A stretch of DNA of 64,000 nt from Zoroaster sp. YZ-2022 (GCA_029582265.1 CM055828.1:12497777-12561776), one strand, 5' to 3'; positions 1-11,406 are shown, counted from the first letter of the stretch. Notes: generated from the sequence alone by a model not told the origin. Numbers and translations are program-made.

Positions 1-673
1 GCTTTAGATTAAGTGTATCAGTTACAAGAATATCGCTACTGTTTCTTTTGAAATTCAATTGGCTTTGTTTGGTTAAGTATCACTTCGTACACAAGACGAA
101 TATACTATTTTTTTGTACAAGTTGGATCTTGATACATGTATGTGATTGCTGGTACTACTCAATTAGATTTTGTAGATTTACGCTTTGCGTATTTTTTTCT
201 AGATGTGCATCTGGAGTTTGTAAATTTTTTTCCTGATCCAAGTTTACTTCAATTCTGTTAAATTAGAGGATTGAGGATTGGATTTACACTGTCCATAATT
301 GGTATTGATATTGATTCACACATTGCAGAGTTTTCTATCACTTATTGTTGATTGATTTGTATGATTTTTTTTTACGTATCTTTTCATTATTGGATAGTCT
401 TTTGATTTGAACTGATATTGTGTCTAAAATGTATTCATTCTTGATCTAAATTTTCTAGATCTGATTACAAAAAAATAAATAAATAAATAAAATAATAACA
501 ATATAAATTCTGATCTTGATTTTTCTGATTTCAATCAACATCTGATTTTGATTGACCTGCTATTGAATTTGTTATACGGTTTCTGCTATGCTTCTTGGCA
601 GAATTATTATTTCCCTGTGTATCTCCGAATTGGACTGTGTTCTTGCAAGTTTAGATTATCTCCTTCACAACAG
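1..673 (+). other. 5' untranslated leader of the gypsy element
   Basis: This is AT-rich sequence with poly-T runs and an AAATA-type short repeat near 470-500. I see no gene in it. By position it lies between the missing 5' LTR and gag. A first ATG at 674 (MATSKKRTSDDE) opens a short frame that is lost after 14 codons, where the gag frame starting at 706 takes over. Confidence 0.55.
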
Positions 674-1965
674 TATGGCAACATCCAAGAAACGTACGTC
701 GGACGATGAAATCTTCTAAACGCCTACCACAACTGTCGACCAACTGTCAACCCAACGAAGTCATCGAAACCATCCCCAAGACACCCGGCCTAGAGAAAGA
801 CACGACACTCGACAACACCCCGTCACTGTACTATAGGAAGAGCTTCGAAACATTCAACCACTCACAGAACAAATGCTCTCGCACGTTGAAGAAATAGAGC
901 GTCGACTTTCTCAAAGTATGTCTCGACAACTACTTGACATTCATCAACATCGTTCAACCCCAATTAAAAGACCAACACCAGTACCGAGAAGTTCCACATC
1001 AGTCAGCTATCCTGTCCTCACACCGCAGGATCAACCAAGATTTGTTAGTGAACCTCAGTCTTCTTCATCTCAACATCGCCTTCTACAGTTGTACCATCGC
1101 ATCAAGTTAAAAGTGTACCAATTTTCACAGGACGTGATCAAGGTTCAATTATCGCCATTGATGACTGGGTGAGAGACGTGAAGTACCTCATTGAAACTAC
1201 ATCAATGTCCATTGACATGCAGTATTCTACCATTGTCAGGTACATGTACCTGGGTGGAGCTGCAAGAAAACTGGTCCTAAATCTCCCTCCAGAACAGCAG
1301 ACCCCAAGCCAAGCCTACGCAGAACTTAAGGCACAGTTTGGAGAAACTCTTCTAGCTGGTGACCCTTTAGCAAACTTCTACGAGCATATGAGACTCCAGA
1401 ACGAGCTGCCAACCATATATGCTGTTGAGCTCGAGGCTACACTTCGAACCATAGAAGAAAGGTCAAGTCGAGGACGTCAATTCCCAGTAGAAACAACATG
1501 CTTACTCAGCAATTTATGAAGTGTATATGATGAGAAAGTTACCCAACAAATAGCACCAATGAGACCAAGAGATATGACATTCAGAGAGCTTCAGGTCGAG
1601 TTACGACAACTAGAAAGAGAGTCCCGGATGGCCGCAGCTCTGAAGACAGGCTCTAAGATCCTATCTCAACAGTCCCAGCAGATTCGACCCCAGCAGTATC
1701 AACGATCTCCATCGAAATCACCTGACTCAACAGCCTACCAAATGCAGAGAAATCAACCAACAACCCAGTATCGGCAACCCAGAACTGATCATGATGTTCT
1801 GCAGGACCTCGCCCTAACAGTACAACAACTAGCAGAGAGCGGGTGACTACAACTCCAAATCAAGCTCAACATCAAAGACATATCAGCAACCTATCGGACA
1901 ACCGGTCTTCATCTGCCACAAGTGCGGTCAAGAAGGGCATATCGCCAGAGGTTGTAGAAATGCAC
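674..1965 (+). pseudogene. gag: gypsy Gag polyprotein with CCHC zinc knuckle, frameshifted
   Basis: Gag forms the particle that packages element RNA. Overlapping frames at 706-897, 873-1172, 1169-1519 and 1559-1846 read as one gag chain that shifts frame repeatedly. The segment near 1250-1400 (LGGAARKLVLNLPPEQQT, then a 'Y..L...FG' pattern) is typical of gag capsid. A glutamine-rich linker follows, then a CX2CX4HX4C nucleic-acid-binding knuckle at about 1914-1955 (CHKCGQEGHIARGC). The frame breaks mean that no complete Gag can be made. Confidence 0.8.
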
Positions 1966-2029
1966 CTTTAAACCCTGTGGGCCCACGGCCGAAGGGCAAG
2001 CCGTCAGAGGCCCTGAACTCCCAAGCCCA

Positions 2030-2395
2030 ATGTTCTCTCCTTCCAACACAACAACACGACAGGCTTTAGTAATTCTTCAAGATAGCACCAGACCTGACCA
2101 TCAGCAACTCATTGGCCCAAACAATGAAGATGTAGTCAAGGTAGACGGTTTAAGCTACAACGCCTTAATAGACTCTGGTTCACAGATTATGTTGATAACT
2201 GAAGACCTGTGGAAGCAACACCCCAAGCTCCAAAAAATCCAGCTCACTTCGGCAGAAGTCTCCATCGAAGGTACAAGCGGACACAAAGTACCATTTTTGG
2301 GTGTCGTTCCCGTTTCCCTTACCATCATGGACGTAGTCTATGAAGATGTCCTAGCATTTGTTGTACCAACAGATGACTACAGAAAAGAAGTTCCA
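2030..2395 (+). pseudogene. gypsy aspartic protease
   Basis: The translated frame has the retropepsin active-site pattern ALIDSGSQIMLI at about 2158-2195, followed by the hydrophobic VPFLGVVPVSLTI strand region. In the family, a homodimer of this domain cleaves Gag-Pol. The native frame ends near 2395, where a foreign ~150-bp palindromic insert interrupts the protease/RT linker and brings an early stop at 2425. Confidence 0.8.
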
Positions 2396-2546
2396 AGTAA
2401 GAGTAATTGCGGTGACACCATGTGAAATGCTCAATTGAGTAGTAATTAGTTCTGAAAAGAAGCAGCAGCATTTTCCAGAGTCCGGCATTCTCCTGAGGAC
2501 GATCAGAGCATACTGATCGAAACGTCGAGACAATGCAGACATAATT
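2396..2546 (+). mobile_element. ~150-bp inserted repeat with hammerhead-like core
   Basis: The gypsy coding sequence is recognisable up to about 2395 (VVPTDDYRKEVP) and again from about 2547 (AWHAAFTNTDNEEPG). What lies between is foreign and matches a second copy at 40332-40476 (shared AATTGCGGTGACACCATGTG, AGTAATTAGTTCTGAAAAG and the ribozyme-like core). The core is CTGAGGA at 2493-2499, a 6-bp hairpin GATCAG/CTGATC at 2501-2518, then GAAACGTC at 2519-2526. This order fits a hammerhead ribozyme with a minimal stem III, as reported in Penelope-like retroelements. Exact insertion ends are uncertain by a few bases. Confidence 0.65.
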
Positions 2547-3961
2547 CAGCATGGCATGCAGCATTCACCAACACCGACAACGAAGAACCTGGTGAACAAC
2601 ATGGTACAATAGGCTACGCGAAGTACATCGTTCGATTTGTTCGTGTAATACTACATGTACAAGGTCAAGAGAAAGATATTATTTGTCAGGCACCTCGTAT
2701 CCAAGGAGGTCTTCCATACACAGCAGTCGTAGAAAAGTTTCCTCAAAGCTCTTCTTGTTTGAAGGTCAGCAATTTAGTTGCCGATGCTGGTTCAAATTGC
2801 CGAGTACCTGTTCTACTGTGTAACATCTCTGCAAAACCCATCACCATCAAACGCAACTGCAAACTAGCACAGCTATCATCCATCATACGAATAGACGATG
2901 TACCTCTCCATCAAAACATGACACAGAATAACAGAAGAGATGACCAGCAACCAACTTCAACTGACCATCACGATCAACGGCTCACAAGCTGCAAGAGTAA
3001 GAAACTTGACGGTTACAGACAAGTTGCTCAGCATAATCCCTTCACTAGACTTATCAAAGTCAAGGTTAGACAGCGACGCACAAAGGAAGATGCTTAGCAA
3101 TCTCCTTCATGAGTACTCGGATGTATTTTCGTCCAGCTCACTTGACTTTGGCTGCACCTCAACCATTAAGCACAGCATCCCACTCATAGATAATCAACCA
3201 TTTCGTCTCCCTCACCGCCGAATTCCACCTTCAAAGTATCAGGCCGTGAAAGATTACCTGAAAGGAATGGAACAAGCAGGTGCTATCCGTCGCAGTAGCA
3301 GTCCTTATGCATCCCCGATCGTGATTGTATACAAGAAAGATGGCTCCATACGCATATGCATCGACTATCGTCAACTCAACAAAAAGACAGTCCGTGATGC
3401 ATACCCTCTCCCGCGTACAGAAGAAGCCTTGGATGCACTCTGTAATGCCTGTCTCTTCACCACCCTAGACCTCACTTCAGGCAAGTAGAAATGGAAGAGG
3501 AAGATAACCCAAAGACAGTTTTTACTACTCCCATGGGCTTATTCGAATGTAACCGAATGCCATTCGGATTATCAAACGCCCCAGCTACGTTCCAACGCCT
3601 CATGATGACACGTCTAGGAGAACAGAACTTTGTTTCGTGCCTTCTCTACCTCGATGACATTATTGTCTCCTCGGCCAACTTTGAAGAACACATCGAGTGC
3701 CTTGGCAAAGTGTTCTCATGCCTTAAACAACATGGCCTGAAACTCAAACCGTCCAAATGCAGTCTACTGCAAGAAGAAGTCAGGTACCTCGGTCACATTG
3801 TTTTGGGCAAAGGCATCGCTATGGATCCAGAGAAAACCAAACAGGTCGATGACTGGCCAACTCCTCCAAACCGCAAAGAACTGCAACGTTTCCTTGGGTT
3901 TACAGGTTATTATAGACGATTCATAAAAAGGGTACTCTGGCATAGTCTCTCCACTCTATAA
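2547..3961 (+). pseudogene. pol: gypsy reverse transcriptase, frameshifted
   Basis: The protease/RT linker resumes at 2547, and RT fingers and palm follow. YKKDGSIRICIDYRQLNKKT lies near 3330-3390 and the catalytic YLDDI motif near 3648-3662 (YLDDIIVSS). MPFGLSNAPATFQRLM and LGFTGYYRRFIK are standard gypsy RT blocks. A small deletion just before 3486 removes a few residues after LTSG and shifts the frame, giving a stop at 3486-3488. The frame is recovered at 3491 and ends at 3961 by another shift. Confidence 0.9.
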
Positions 3962-4029
3962 GCTTACATCTGGTGACCCAAAACGAAAGAAGAGGGGTAC
4001 CCAAAAGCCATCTTCTTCAATACCACCAT

Positions 4030-4372
4030 ATGTTTGGAGTAGTTGGACAGATGACTGCCAGAAGGCCATGGATCTCTTGAAGCAACACATGACATCACCC
4101 CCAATTCTTGCCTACGCCAACTACGAACTCCCATTCATACTTCAGACAGATGCCTCAGGTGCAGGATTAGGAGCTGTGCTTAACCAAGTACAGAATGGTA
4201 CTGAAAGAGTAATTACTTACATCAACAGAGCGCTCAACCCTGCAGAATCTCGCTACCCTGCACACAAGTTGGAGTTTCTGGCGATGAAATGGGCCATAAC
4301 TGATTGCCTTCACAGTGAAGTATAACCCCGGCAAAAGTAACGCAGCAGCTGATGCGCTCTCTCGAAACCACA
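4030..4372 (+). pseudogene. gypsy RNase H, internally deleted
   Basis: Residues LPFILQTDASGAGLGAVLNQ at about 4129-4188 contain the first catalytic Asp of gypsy RNase H, and KLEFLAMKWAITDCL follows with the catalytic Glu. The chain then jumps at about 4310 straight to the C-terminal end-of-domain block KYNPGKSNAAADALSRN in another frame. The second half of the domain, with its remaining catalytic residues, is therefore missing. The deletion would abolish RNase H function. Confidence 0.8.
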
Positions 4373-4553
4373 TGCTGACACCTCAAGAAACTCACTCTTT
4401 TCAGAAAGAAGCAATCACAATCCCGCCACACATCATACAAGCTATCTGCAACAGTCAACCCCCAGTGTCTACTCCGTTCATGGAGCCTGCGACTGCAAGG
4501 TGTGAGGTCATAACACAACAAAGTCATCCTGATGTCCATGCCAATGAGTTACC

Positions 4554-5951
4554 ATGAGTCTCACACAAAGACAGAAAAATGACTCAGACATCTCCAGAGT
4601 CATACACTGTTTGGAGAAAGGTAGAAAATCAACACCAACAGAAAGAACTCACGAACATGTTGGATGTCTCCTTCATTTGCGTCAATGGGATAAACTACAA
4701 CTGAAAGAGGGTATACTATATCGAGTGAGAAAGACATCAGATGGATCTTCATCTCAACAACTAGTTCTCCCTCAGCAGTACAGAACCATTGTCATGAAAG
4801 GTCTACACAATGATTTTGGCCATCTAGGATATGACAGAACACTAGACATGGCAAGAAACCGCTTCTTCTGGCCAAAGATGGCACGATATATCAAAGATTG
4901 GTGTGAACGTTGTAAGAGATGTTGTCTCAGAAAAACACCCTCCACAAAAACAAGAGTACCTTTGGTGAACATAAACACCAGCGAGCCAATGGAATTGATC
5001 TGTATCGATTACCTAAAGCTTGAGCGAAGCAAAGGCAGCTATGAAAATATATTGGTCATAACTGATCATTTTACTAAGTACGCACAAGCCTTCCCAACTC
5101 TCGACCAAAAGGCTGACACAGTTGCCAAGATACTTTGGGAGAAGATACAGCGCTATGGTTTCCCTGTACGAATTCATGCTGACCAAGGTAGAAACTTCGA
5201 AAGCCAACTCATCAAGGAACTCTGCAAAGTATCAGGAATACAAAAGAGTCGAACAACCCCCTATCATCCACAAGGAAATGGCCTCACTGAACGCTTTAAT
5301 CATACTCTACTGAACATGCTCGGCACTCTCGAAATAGACCAAAAGAAAGACTGGAAACAATACGTACATGTAGGTGTCATGACACATGCATATAACTCAA
5401 CTCGTCACAACTCAACCGGGTATGCGCCATTCTACCTCATGTTCGGCAGGCACGCAAACCTACCAGTAGATCTGATGTTCGGACTTAAGGCCAATGAACA
5501 AGATCCACCTACGTATGACAAGTACATCGAACAATTCAGAGACAGGCTCCAAGTCGCCTACAAAAGAGCAAGTGACCTCGTCAGACAAGCTAAAGCCAAA
5601 CAGAAACGTCTGTACGACAGAGGTACCCGCGTAGCTCCAATCCATACTGGTGATAGAGTTCTGATTCAAAACAAGCACTTGACTGGAAAATGCAAACTCG
5701 CAGACCGATGGGAACCACAACCCTACGTCGTTGTCTTCAAACACTCGGACTTACCTGTCTACACTGTCCCTTCTGTAGATGATGGAAAAGAAAGGACCGT
5801 ACACAGAAACTTGCTGACTCCATGTCAGGTAAAAACATCAGACCCTGAGACACTAGTTACGCCAGAGGTATCTGTCCCAATCCCCGTCAGAAACGATAGT
5901 GGAACTAGTGAAGAAGAAGTAGACATCGCATTTATCCGTGGAAACAATTGA
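4554..5951 (+). CDS. gypsy integrase domain (open frame)
   Basis: This is the longest intact frame of the element (465 codons). The N-terminal zinc-binding H-H-C-C module reads HNDFGHLGYDRTLDMARNRF through CERCKRCC (about 4806-4925). The DDE core has Asp in LICIDYLKLE, Asp in RIHADQGRNF and Glu in NGLTERFNHT with normal family spacing. A basic C-terminal region with a GDRVLIQNKH block follows. In life it would be released from Pol. Here ATG 4554 is only the first Met in the open stretch, not a proven start. The frame overlaps a Ser/Thr/Pro-rich tail frame at 5938-6237. Confidence 0.9.
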   Translation: MSLTQRQKNDSDISRVIHCLEKGRKSTPTERTHEHVGCLLHLRQWDKLQLKEGILYRVRKTSDGSSSQQLVLPQQYRTIVMKGLHNDFGHLGYDRTLDMARNRFFWPKMARYIKDWCERCKRCCLRKTPSTKTRVPLVNINTSEPMELICIDYLKLERSKGSYENILVITDHFTKYAQAFPTLDQKADTVAKILWEKIQRYGFPVRIHADQGRNFESQLIKELCKVSGIQKSRTTPYHPQGNGLTERFNHTLLNMLGTLEIDQKKDWKQYVHVGVMTHAYNSTRHNSTGYAPFYLMFGRHANLPVDLMFGLKANEQDPPTYDKYIEQFRDRLQVAYKRASDLVRQAKAKQKRLYDRGTRVAPIHTGDRVLIQNKHLTGKCKLADRWEPQPYVVVFKHSDLPVYTVPSVDDGKERTVHRNLLTPCQVKTSDPETLVTPEVSVPIPVRNDSGTSEEEVDIAFIRGNN

Positions 5952-6237
5952 TATTCCACAAAGAGACAGTATCACAACTCCTTCAACCTCACCTCCAGAA
6001 CTTACACCAGTAATACTCCACGAACCACCGGACTCCTCCTCGACTCCTCAACCTTCAGAGAATAGTATAGAGAACTCAGATGAGACTAATATCACCGAGA
6101 GTACAGCATACCTCTCACCACATTGTGCCAGACCAGTAAGAATTAGACAGCCCATCAACAGGTTAACATATGACTATCTGGGTCAGACCAAACAACACAT
6201 ACACTGTACATGTAGCTCAGCAGAAGACAAACCATGA
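5938..6237 (+). CDS. Ser/Thr/Pro-rich C-terminal tail of gypsy Pol
   Basis: This frame overlaps the end of the integrase frame by 14 bases. It encodes a low-complexity acidic and Pro/Thr/Ser-rich stretch ending in RPVRIRQPINRLTYDYLGQT, which is like the terminal tail of many gypsy integrases. It is probably the C-terminus of Pol displaced by one frameshift. No transmembrane segment or fusion peptide is visible, so it is not an envelope gene. Confidence 0.55.
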   Translation: METIDIPQRDSITTPSTSPPELTPVILHEPPDSSSTPQPSENSIENSDETNITESTAYLSPHCARPVRIRQPINRLTYDYLGQTKQHIHCTCSSAEDKP

Positions 6238-6574
6238 GAAAAGTTAAAGCTGGTCGATGACTATTGGACAAGTGGAAGCAACCCAAGATGGCAGAGACAA
6301 GAAGGAAAGCTTGTCTCAGACTCCTGCAAGAACTCAGTCCAATCTAACGTCCCAAAACCTCCTCAGTTCACTGTAGATATTGATTATTAATATCTGTGTA
6401 ATGTAATTATAAGTGTATTTATTCCAGAGATCTTAGAAATTAAAGTGTATTTTCTGTTTTCATGTACACCATGACCTTAACAAATTCCAGGTTAATGTGA
6501 ATTATAGTGTGTGTATATTGTTACATACACACAAACCGTATGTGGAGATAATCCGTGCGTGACCGTGTGTTGAC

Positions 6575-6593
6575 CCCAAAGGGGGTGGGATTA
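6575..6593 (+). promoter_or_regulatory. polypurine tract of the gypsy element
   Basis: The stretch CCAAAGGGGGTGGGATTA lies immediately before the TG that opens the LTR. A purine-rich tract at this place primes plus-strand DNA synthesis in LTR retrotransposons. Confidence 0.65.
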
Positions 6594-7368
6594 TGTTTAC
6601 GGGTTATGAATAGAACGTTCTGGACGTTTCTTTTGGAAAATGATGTAATTTAACAGAAATTTCTAGAAGTGAAGTGAAGAAGAAACGTTTAGTATTTTCT
6701 AGAAGGGATTAAAAACTATAAATACGGGCTGGTAGAGGATTTTAAACAGGACTTGAGCAAACCAAGACTTCGGTAAACAGGAGTTGATGAGACTATATTG
6801 ATACTTCAGTGTACACCCACTAGGACCTGTGATATCGCTTACGACTCGTCTGTGGAGTGTTTTGAGAAAGTTCGTCTGGACCGAGTGAAGTGTCTGAGAG
6901 CTGAATTTAATTCCGGAAGAGACATTTTGTGAACTAAATCCACAGTTCAGTATTCTGGGGATTTCTTCTTTCCCATATTTTTGTCACGGTAGTCGACTTG
7001 TGTCCCCGTGGTTTCATCTATTTCCGGCCGTTTGTTGGAGGTGAATTCGCCCCACATCCAGCACTATTTACACCGTGTCAGAGAACTGTTTTTGTGTCAT
7101 TTTCGCTGGAGCCTGCTCAGTCCTCGCCCGTAAGATCTTCTTATTTAGTATAAAATCTTTTCTTAATGTACACTTGTTTACCCTAATCATTGTACGCTTG
7201 TTAAACCCATTGATATTTGAAGCGGTTTGATATTTTCATTATTAAATCACTTTGTTTCTTTGTTCTTTATATCAGTGTGACCTTGTTTGATTTCTTTGTT
7301 CTGTGAAAATTCAGGCTCTTTGAGTAATTTGCATTCACCTATAGTTTGAAGATTTTCGGATCGTAACA
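6594..7368 (+). repeat. 3' LTR of the gypsy element
   Basis: It begins TGTTTACGGG right after the polypurine tract and ends GATCGTAACA, so it has the TG...CA termini of an LTR (775 bp). No second copy is in the window to confirm the ends. Transcription control and polyadenylation signals normally sit here. ATAAAT-like stretches occur, but I cannot assign a TATA box with confidence. Confidence 0.7.
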
Positions 7369-7725
<357 letters not shown>

Positions 7726-8149
7726 ACAAGTATATTACGCTCTGTCTATGTGGCATTGAGCACTCTACTTCAAGATAGACCGCTACATTTAAGTATATAT
7801 ATATATATATACACACACAGTGCGTATAAAAAAAAAGGTAATCCGAATTCAGGGGGTTAATATGCCAAGGTTATTTAGTTTGACAATTTACATGTACATG
7901 TAGTTTACCAAAGAAGAGGAACTCCTCAGCTTTCCATTGATACCTTTATTGACCCATTGCTGTCACACATGACCGAGTACATTGTTTGAAAATGACAAAT
8001 TCAAATCGCATTTTTGCAAGTTTGGGTAATCAGTTCAAGGCAGTCTGAAATGGACGCATCACTTGACTGCCTAGTTGATTATGTAAGATTTTTAAGCTGA
8101 TTCGGTAATCGTCTGTTACGACATCCTTTTCTTCAAGTTGGGTATTTAA

Positions 8150-9559
8150 GAAGGGCCTGGGTTTAGGGACAGGTAATTGGAAAGATTGTACAACATTTCA
8201 CCAAACTCGCGATGCTTTCAGAGAACGTTTCCCAGAAGGGGAGCCCCCAGCAGCCAAAACCATCTGGGCGAATATTAGAAATTATCAAGAGTATGGCACT
8301 AGCCTCAACCGCAACAAGGGGAATTCTGGCAGGAGGCGCATAGGGCGATCAGAAGGGAACATTGCAGCAGAGAAGTAAGGCAGCAACTTTTGGAGCATCC
8401 TAGGGACACCAGCGCAAGGCGAAATGGGCTGGTATTGCCTTCGGCGACATTCAACAGAATCACGAGATTGGACCTCCACCACCATCCATATCGGATTCAC
8501 ATCCATATCGGATTCACATCCGACATCAACTTACGCCAGGAGATTTTGCTAGAAGGCTGGCGTTTGCCAGATGGTTGATAGCCCGTACCGAGAGAGGTGT
8601 CAATTTTCTGCGGAATCTCGTAATCGGCGACGAAGCAGCTTTCTCCATGAACAGCAAGGTCAATACGCATAATGTTCTTGAATAGGGGTCATGCCTATGT
8701 TCCCTCAGCCCTATGTTCCCTCAGCCCTATGTTCCCTCAATGCCTAACATTTTTTTAAAATCCAAATTAGGCCCTATGTTCCCTCAACCCTATGTTCCCT
8801 CAACCCTATGTTCCTCATCCCAAAATAGGGTCTATTTTGGGATGAGGGAACATAGGGCTGAGGGAACATAGGGCTGAGGGAACATAGGGTCTATTTTGGG
8901 ATGAGGGAACATAGGGCTGAGGGAACATAGGTTCTATTTTGGGATGAGGGAACATAGGGCTGAGGGAACTTGAGTACGGTCCCCTTGAATATGCACCAGC
9001 AAGACACTCCCCAGAATTAAATTTTGAGGTTAACATGAGTCGACAAAAGTGGACTGTTTGGTTAGGACTTTGTGGAAGTGGTCAGCTGATCGGACCGTTT
9101 TTCTTTCAAAGGAATGTCAATGTAACATGTATCTGCAGATGCTCAATGATAACGTTTTACCGCAGCTGTAGGAACACTTTGAGCGACAGGTTCGTGGGGT
9201 CTTCAGACAGCTCTGGTGGGCCCAAGACGGTGCCCCAGCACATCGCCTTATCGCTGTCCGAGATCGTCTGAGGGAAGTCTTTGGCGAACGAGTCATCGCC
9301 GTCAACCATGAGGTGGAATGGCCACCAAGATCACCTGACCACACATCATTGTAATTATTTCCTTTGGGGACATTTGAAGAACAAGGTGTTTACAACTCCT
9401 CCCCGTGATCTTGATGAATTGCAGGGCCGTATTCGAAATGAGGTGGATGCTTTACGCAATGATCCGACTATGGTGAGACGAGCAGTGCAGGACATGCACC
9501 GTCGCTGTCAGCTTTGTGTCGAAAGGGGAGGTGGACATGTTGAAGGTGTGGGTGCATAA
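8150..9559 (+). pseudogene. mariner-like transposase, broken
   Basis: Recognisable pieces in order are an N-terminal helix-turn-helix region (FRERFPEGEPPAAKTIWANI, then NRNKGNSGRRR, about 8215-8335), a middle block (RLDLHHHPYRIHI, then VIGDEAAFSMNSK with a catalytic Asp, to about 8665), and after the minisatellite WLGLCGSGQLIGPFFFQRNV (about 9059-9118), WAQDGAPAH (second catalytic Asp, about 9219-9245) and PPRSPD...NYFLWGHLKNKVF (about 9320-9390) where the third acid sits. Several frameshifts and stops separate these blocks, so it cannot produce transposase. Confidence 0.75.
8695..8970. repeat. CCCTATGTTCCCTCA minisatellite with inverted halves
   Basis: About four to six copies of CCCTATGTTCCCTCA in one orientation (8697-8820) are followed by the reverse complement TGAGGGAACATAGGG (8838-8968), interleaved with TCTATTTTGGGATGAGGG. 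The block sits inside the transposase gene and flips orientation in the middle, so it can fold into a long hairpin. Confidence 0.9.
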
Positions 9560-9871
9560 AAGGGCAATGTTAGAAGAGATTCTTCTTGAATAATATCCAG
9601 TCATTCCTAAAGAAAATCTAGTTTATCATACTGACTTTCACTGATTATCCTGCCTTGCACTGATTACCCAAACTTGCAAAAATGCGATTTGAATTTGCCG
9701 TTTTCAATAACAATGTACTCGGTCATGTGTGACAGCAATGAGTCAATAAAGGTATCAATGGGAGGCTGAGGAGTTCCTCATAATTGGTAAACCACATGTA
9801 AATTGTCAAACTAAATGACCTTGGCATATTAACCCCCTGAATTCGGATTACCTTTTTTTTGATACGCACTG

Positions 9872-10436
9872 TATATATATATATATATGTGTGGAAGTAT
9901 ACTGAGATTATATGCTGTATAACATAATAATACTGAGATTATGGTTAACTATTGAAATTATCATGTATAAATTTTCCTTTTTGTGACATAGTCAGCTCAC
10001 TAATGAATGAGCGCCTATACAGCTCTCCAGTTTTTGTGCTAAGTGTTTTGTAGCTACAAGTTTGTCTTCATTTTTATACTAGTGGATTTCTTATTACACC
10101 TGGAATCTACTAGACGTTTTATGTGAGTATTGGTACATTTGTTTTTTTATAATAAGTGAAAACCTGTTGTATTTTTTGTCTGTTTCTGCTGTAAGATTTT
10201 ACTGTGTTGTGGATACACACTTGTATCTTCATTTTATTTGTGCAGTCAACCCTGATTTAGATTATAACTTGTAGCTTGACCACAAGCCTTTTGTTTGGAT
10301 CAACAACCTTGTGATTAGACAATGGAGGTCTACATTCTGTTTATTCTACTCCTGCTATCCTGATCATTGTGCCTCAATGACTCATCTTTAGAATACAGCA
10401 TGCAACCTACAAGTACACTAGGCCTACATAAAATTC
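9872..10436. other. no gene seen; AT-rich spacer and possible CR1/L2 5' UTR
   Basis: A TA microsatellite opens the stretch, then AT-rich sequence without any convincing frame. Its right part, adjoining the CR1/L2 coding start, may be that element's 5' untranslated region. Confidence 0.4.
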
Positions 10437-11265
10437 TTGAGTTGCCCTACATGTATGTCATATTATAATAATTCATCTGCCACCTTTCACCTGGAACTCT
10501 TAATTTCTGGTGACATAAACCCAAACCCTGGACATGAAACACTGAACACACCCACAAACGCCACTCAGCTCAATAAAATTTCCTACAGCCGCAATGAACT
10601 ACTCAATATCCGCAATGCTCCATGTACTGATTATTCAGCATTGAGTCAATTGAACTGTCTTGGAATACTTGCCAATCAACTCCAAATATACCGCCGCACA
10701 CATAGAGGTAAAAAAGCTGGTCGCCGTAGAATGGACAGACTTACACAACTAGCACTCCAGCCTCACCAACCACCAACAGTGAACTTAACCACATCAACAA
10801 GCGACGTTGGCATAACTTCAACTCCAAATGTTCATGATGAGTCTAAACTTTAGCTCTGTGTCTTGAATACTCAATCCATATGTAACAAATCGGATGAATT
10901 TGTTGACTTTGTACTTCAAAACAATTTGGATCTTGTTGCTATATATCCGAGATATGGTTTAAACCTGATGATGACTTGTTACCCCGCGAGTGCACTCCTG
11001 CTGGCTACTCTCTCCATCATATCCCCAGACCAAAAATGACTGGTGGAGGGGTTGCACTTCTCTTTAGGTCCAGTTTATCTGTCAGTATGAAAAATGTTAA
11101 CATTGACTACCTAACATTTGAATCTCTGCATGCTGAGGTAACGTGTAACTCTAGATCTGTTCGCCTTGTTAATATATATCGACCAGAAAGTGATGTTGAT
11201 GGTAAACATGTAAATTTCTCCATTTTTCTGCAGGAATTTGCGCCAATGGAATTGCGCCAATGTTA
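10437..11265 (+). pseudogene. CR1/L2-like non-LTR element, N-terminus and partial endonuclease
   Basis: The frame from 10437 carries LLISGDINPNPGH at about residues 22-34, like the N-terminal 2A-type peptides known in CR1/L2 elements. The last residues differ from the 2A consensus (Asn for Glu, His for the final Pro), so ribosome skipping is doubtful. After a stop at 10852 the same chain goes on as an exonuclease-endonuclease domain (NTQSICNKSDEFVDFV, then GGGVALLFRSSLSV and SVRLVNIYRP), with shifts near 10950. It ends abruptly near 11265. Reverse transcriptase is absent here. Confidence 0.75.
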
Positions 11266-11406
11266 ATATTAAATTTAGGACTCACCATTTGGCCACACAA
11301 TGGCTTTCGTAGACAAACAAGGCGAAGCATCTATGTTTAACTGACTGCAGGAGTTCTTTCCCTCTTTCTCCACATACATGTACATGTAGTGTCTCCGGAC
11401 TGGCGA

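Larger units (their letters stand above)
1..7368 (+). mobile_element. Ty3/gypsy LTR retrotransposon, 5' LTR outside window
   Basis: The domain order is gag, zinc knuckle, aspartic protease, reverse transcriptase, RNase H and integrase on the plus strand, followed by a purine tract and one LTR. This order (integrase after RNase H) is that of the Ty3/gypsy group. Nothing at 1-670 resembles the 3' LTR, so the 5' LTR must lie left of base 1 and positions 1-673 are leader. The reading frame is broken at several points in gag, at the protease/RT linker, inside RT and inside RNase H, so this copy is dead. The element ends at 7368, directly against an AT microsatellite. Confidence 0.9.
7818..9871 (+). 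mobile_element. mariner/IS630-type DNA transposon with long TIRs
   Basis: Left TIR 7818-8032 and right TIR 9661-9871 are inverted copies of each other (about 210 bp), starting CAGTGCGTAT and including GGTAATCCGAATTCAGGGGG. A TA follows the right end, as expected for TA-targeting elements; the left end abuts a CA/TA microsatellite, so its TA is obscured. Inside is a degenerate transposase of the IS630/Tc1/mariner superfamily. Between the two halves of that gene sits a tandem repeat block. Confidence 0.85.

Noticed and set aside
5938..6237. Envelope gene of the gypsy element
   Set aside because: The frame is low-complexity and lacks a signal peptide, membrane span or fusion motif, so it is the tail of Pol.
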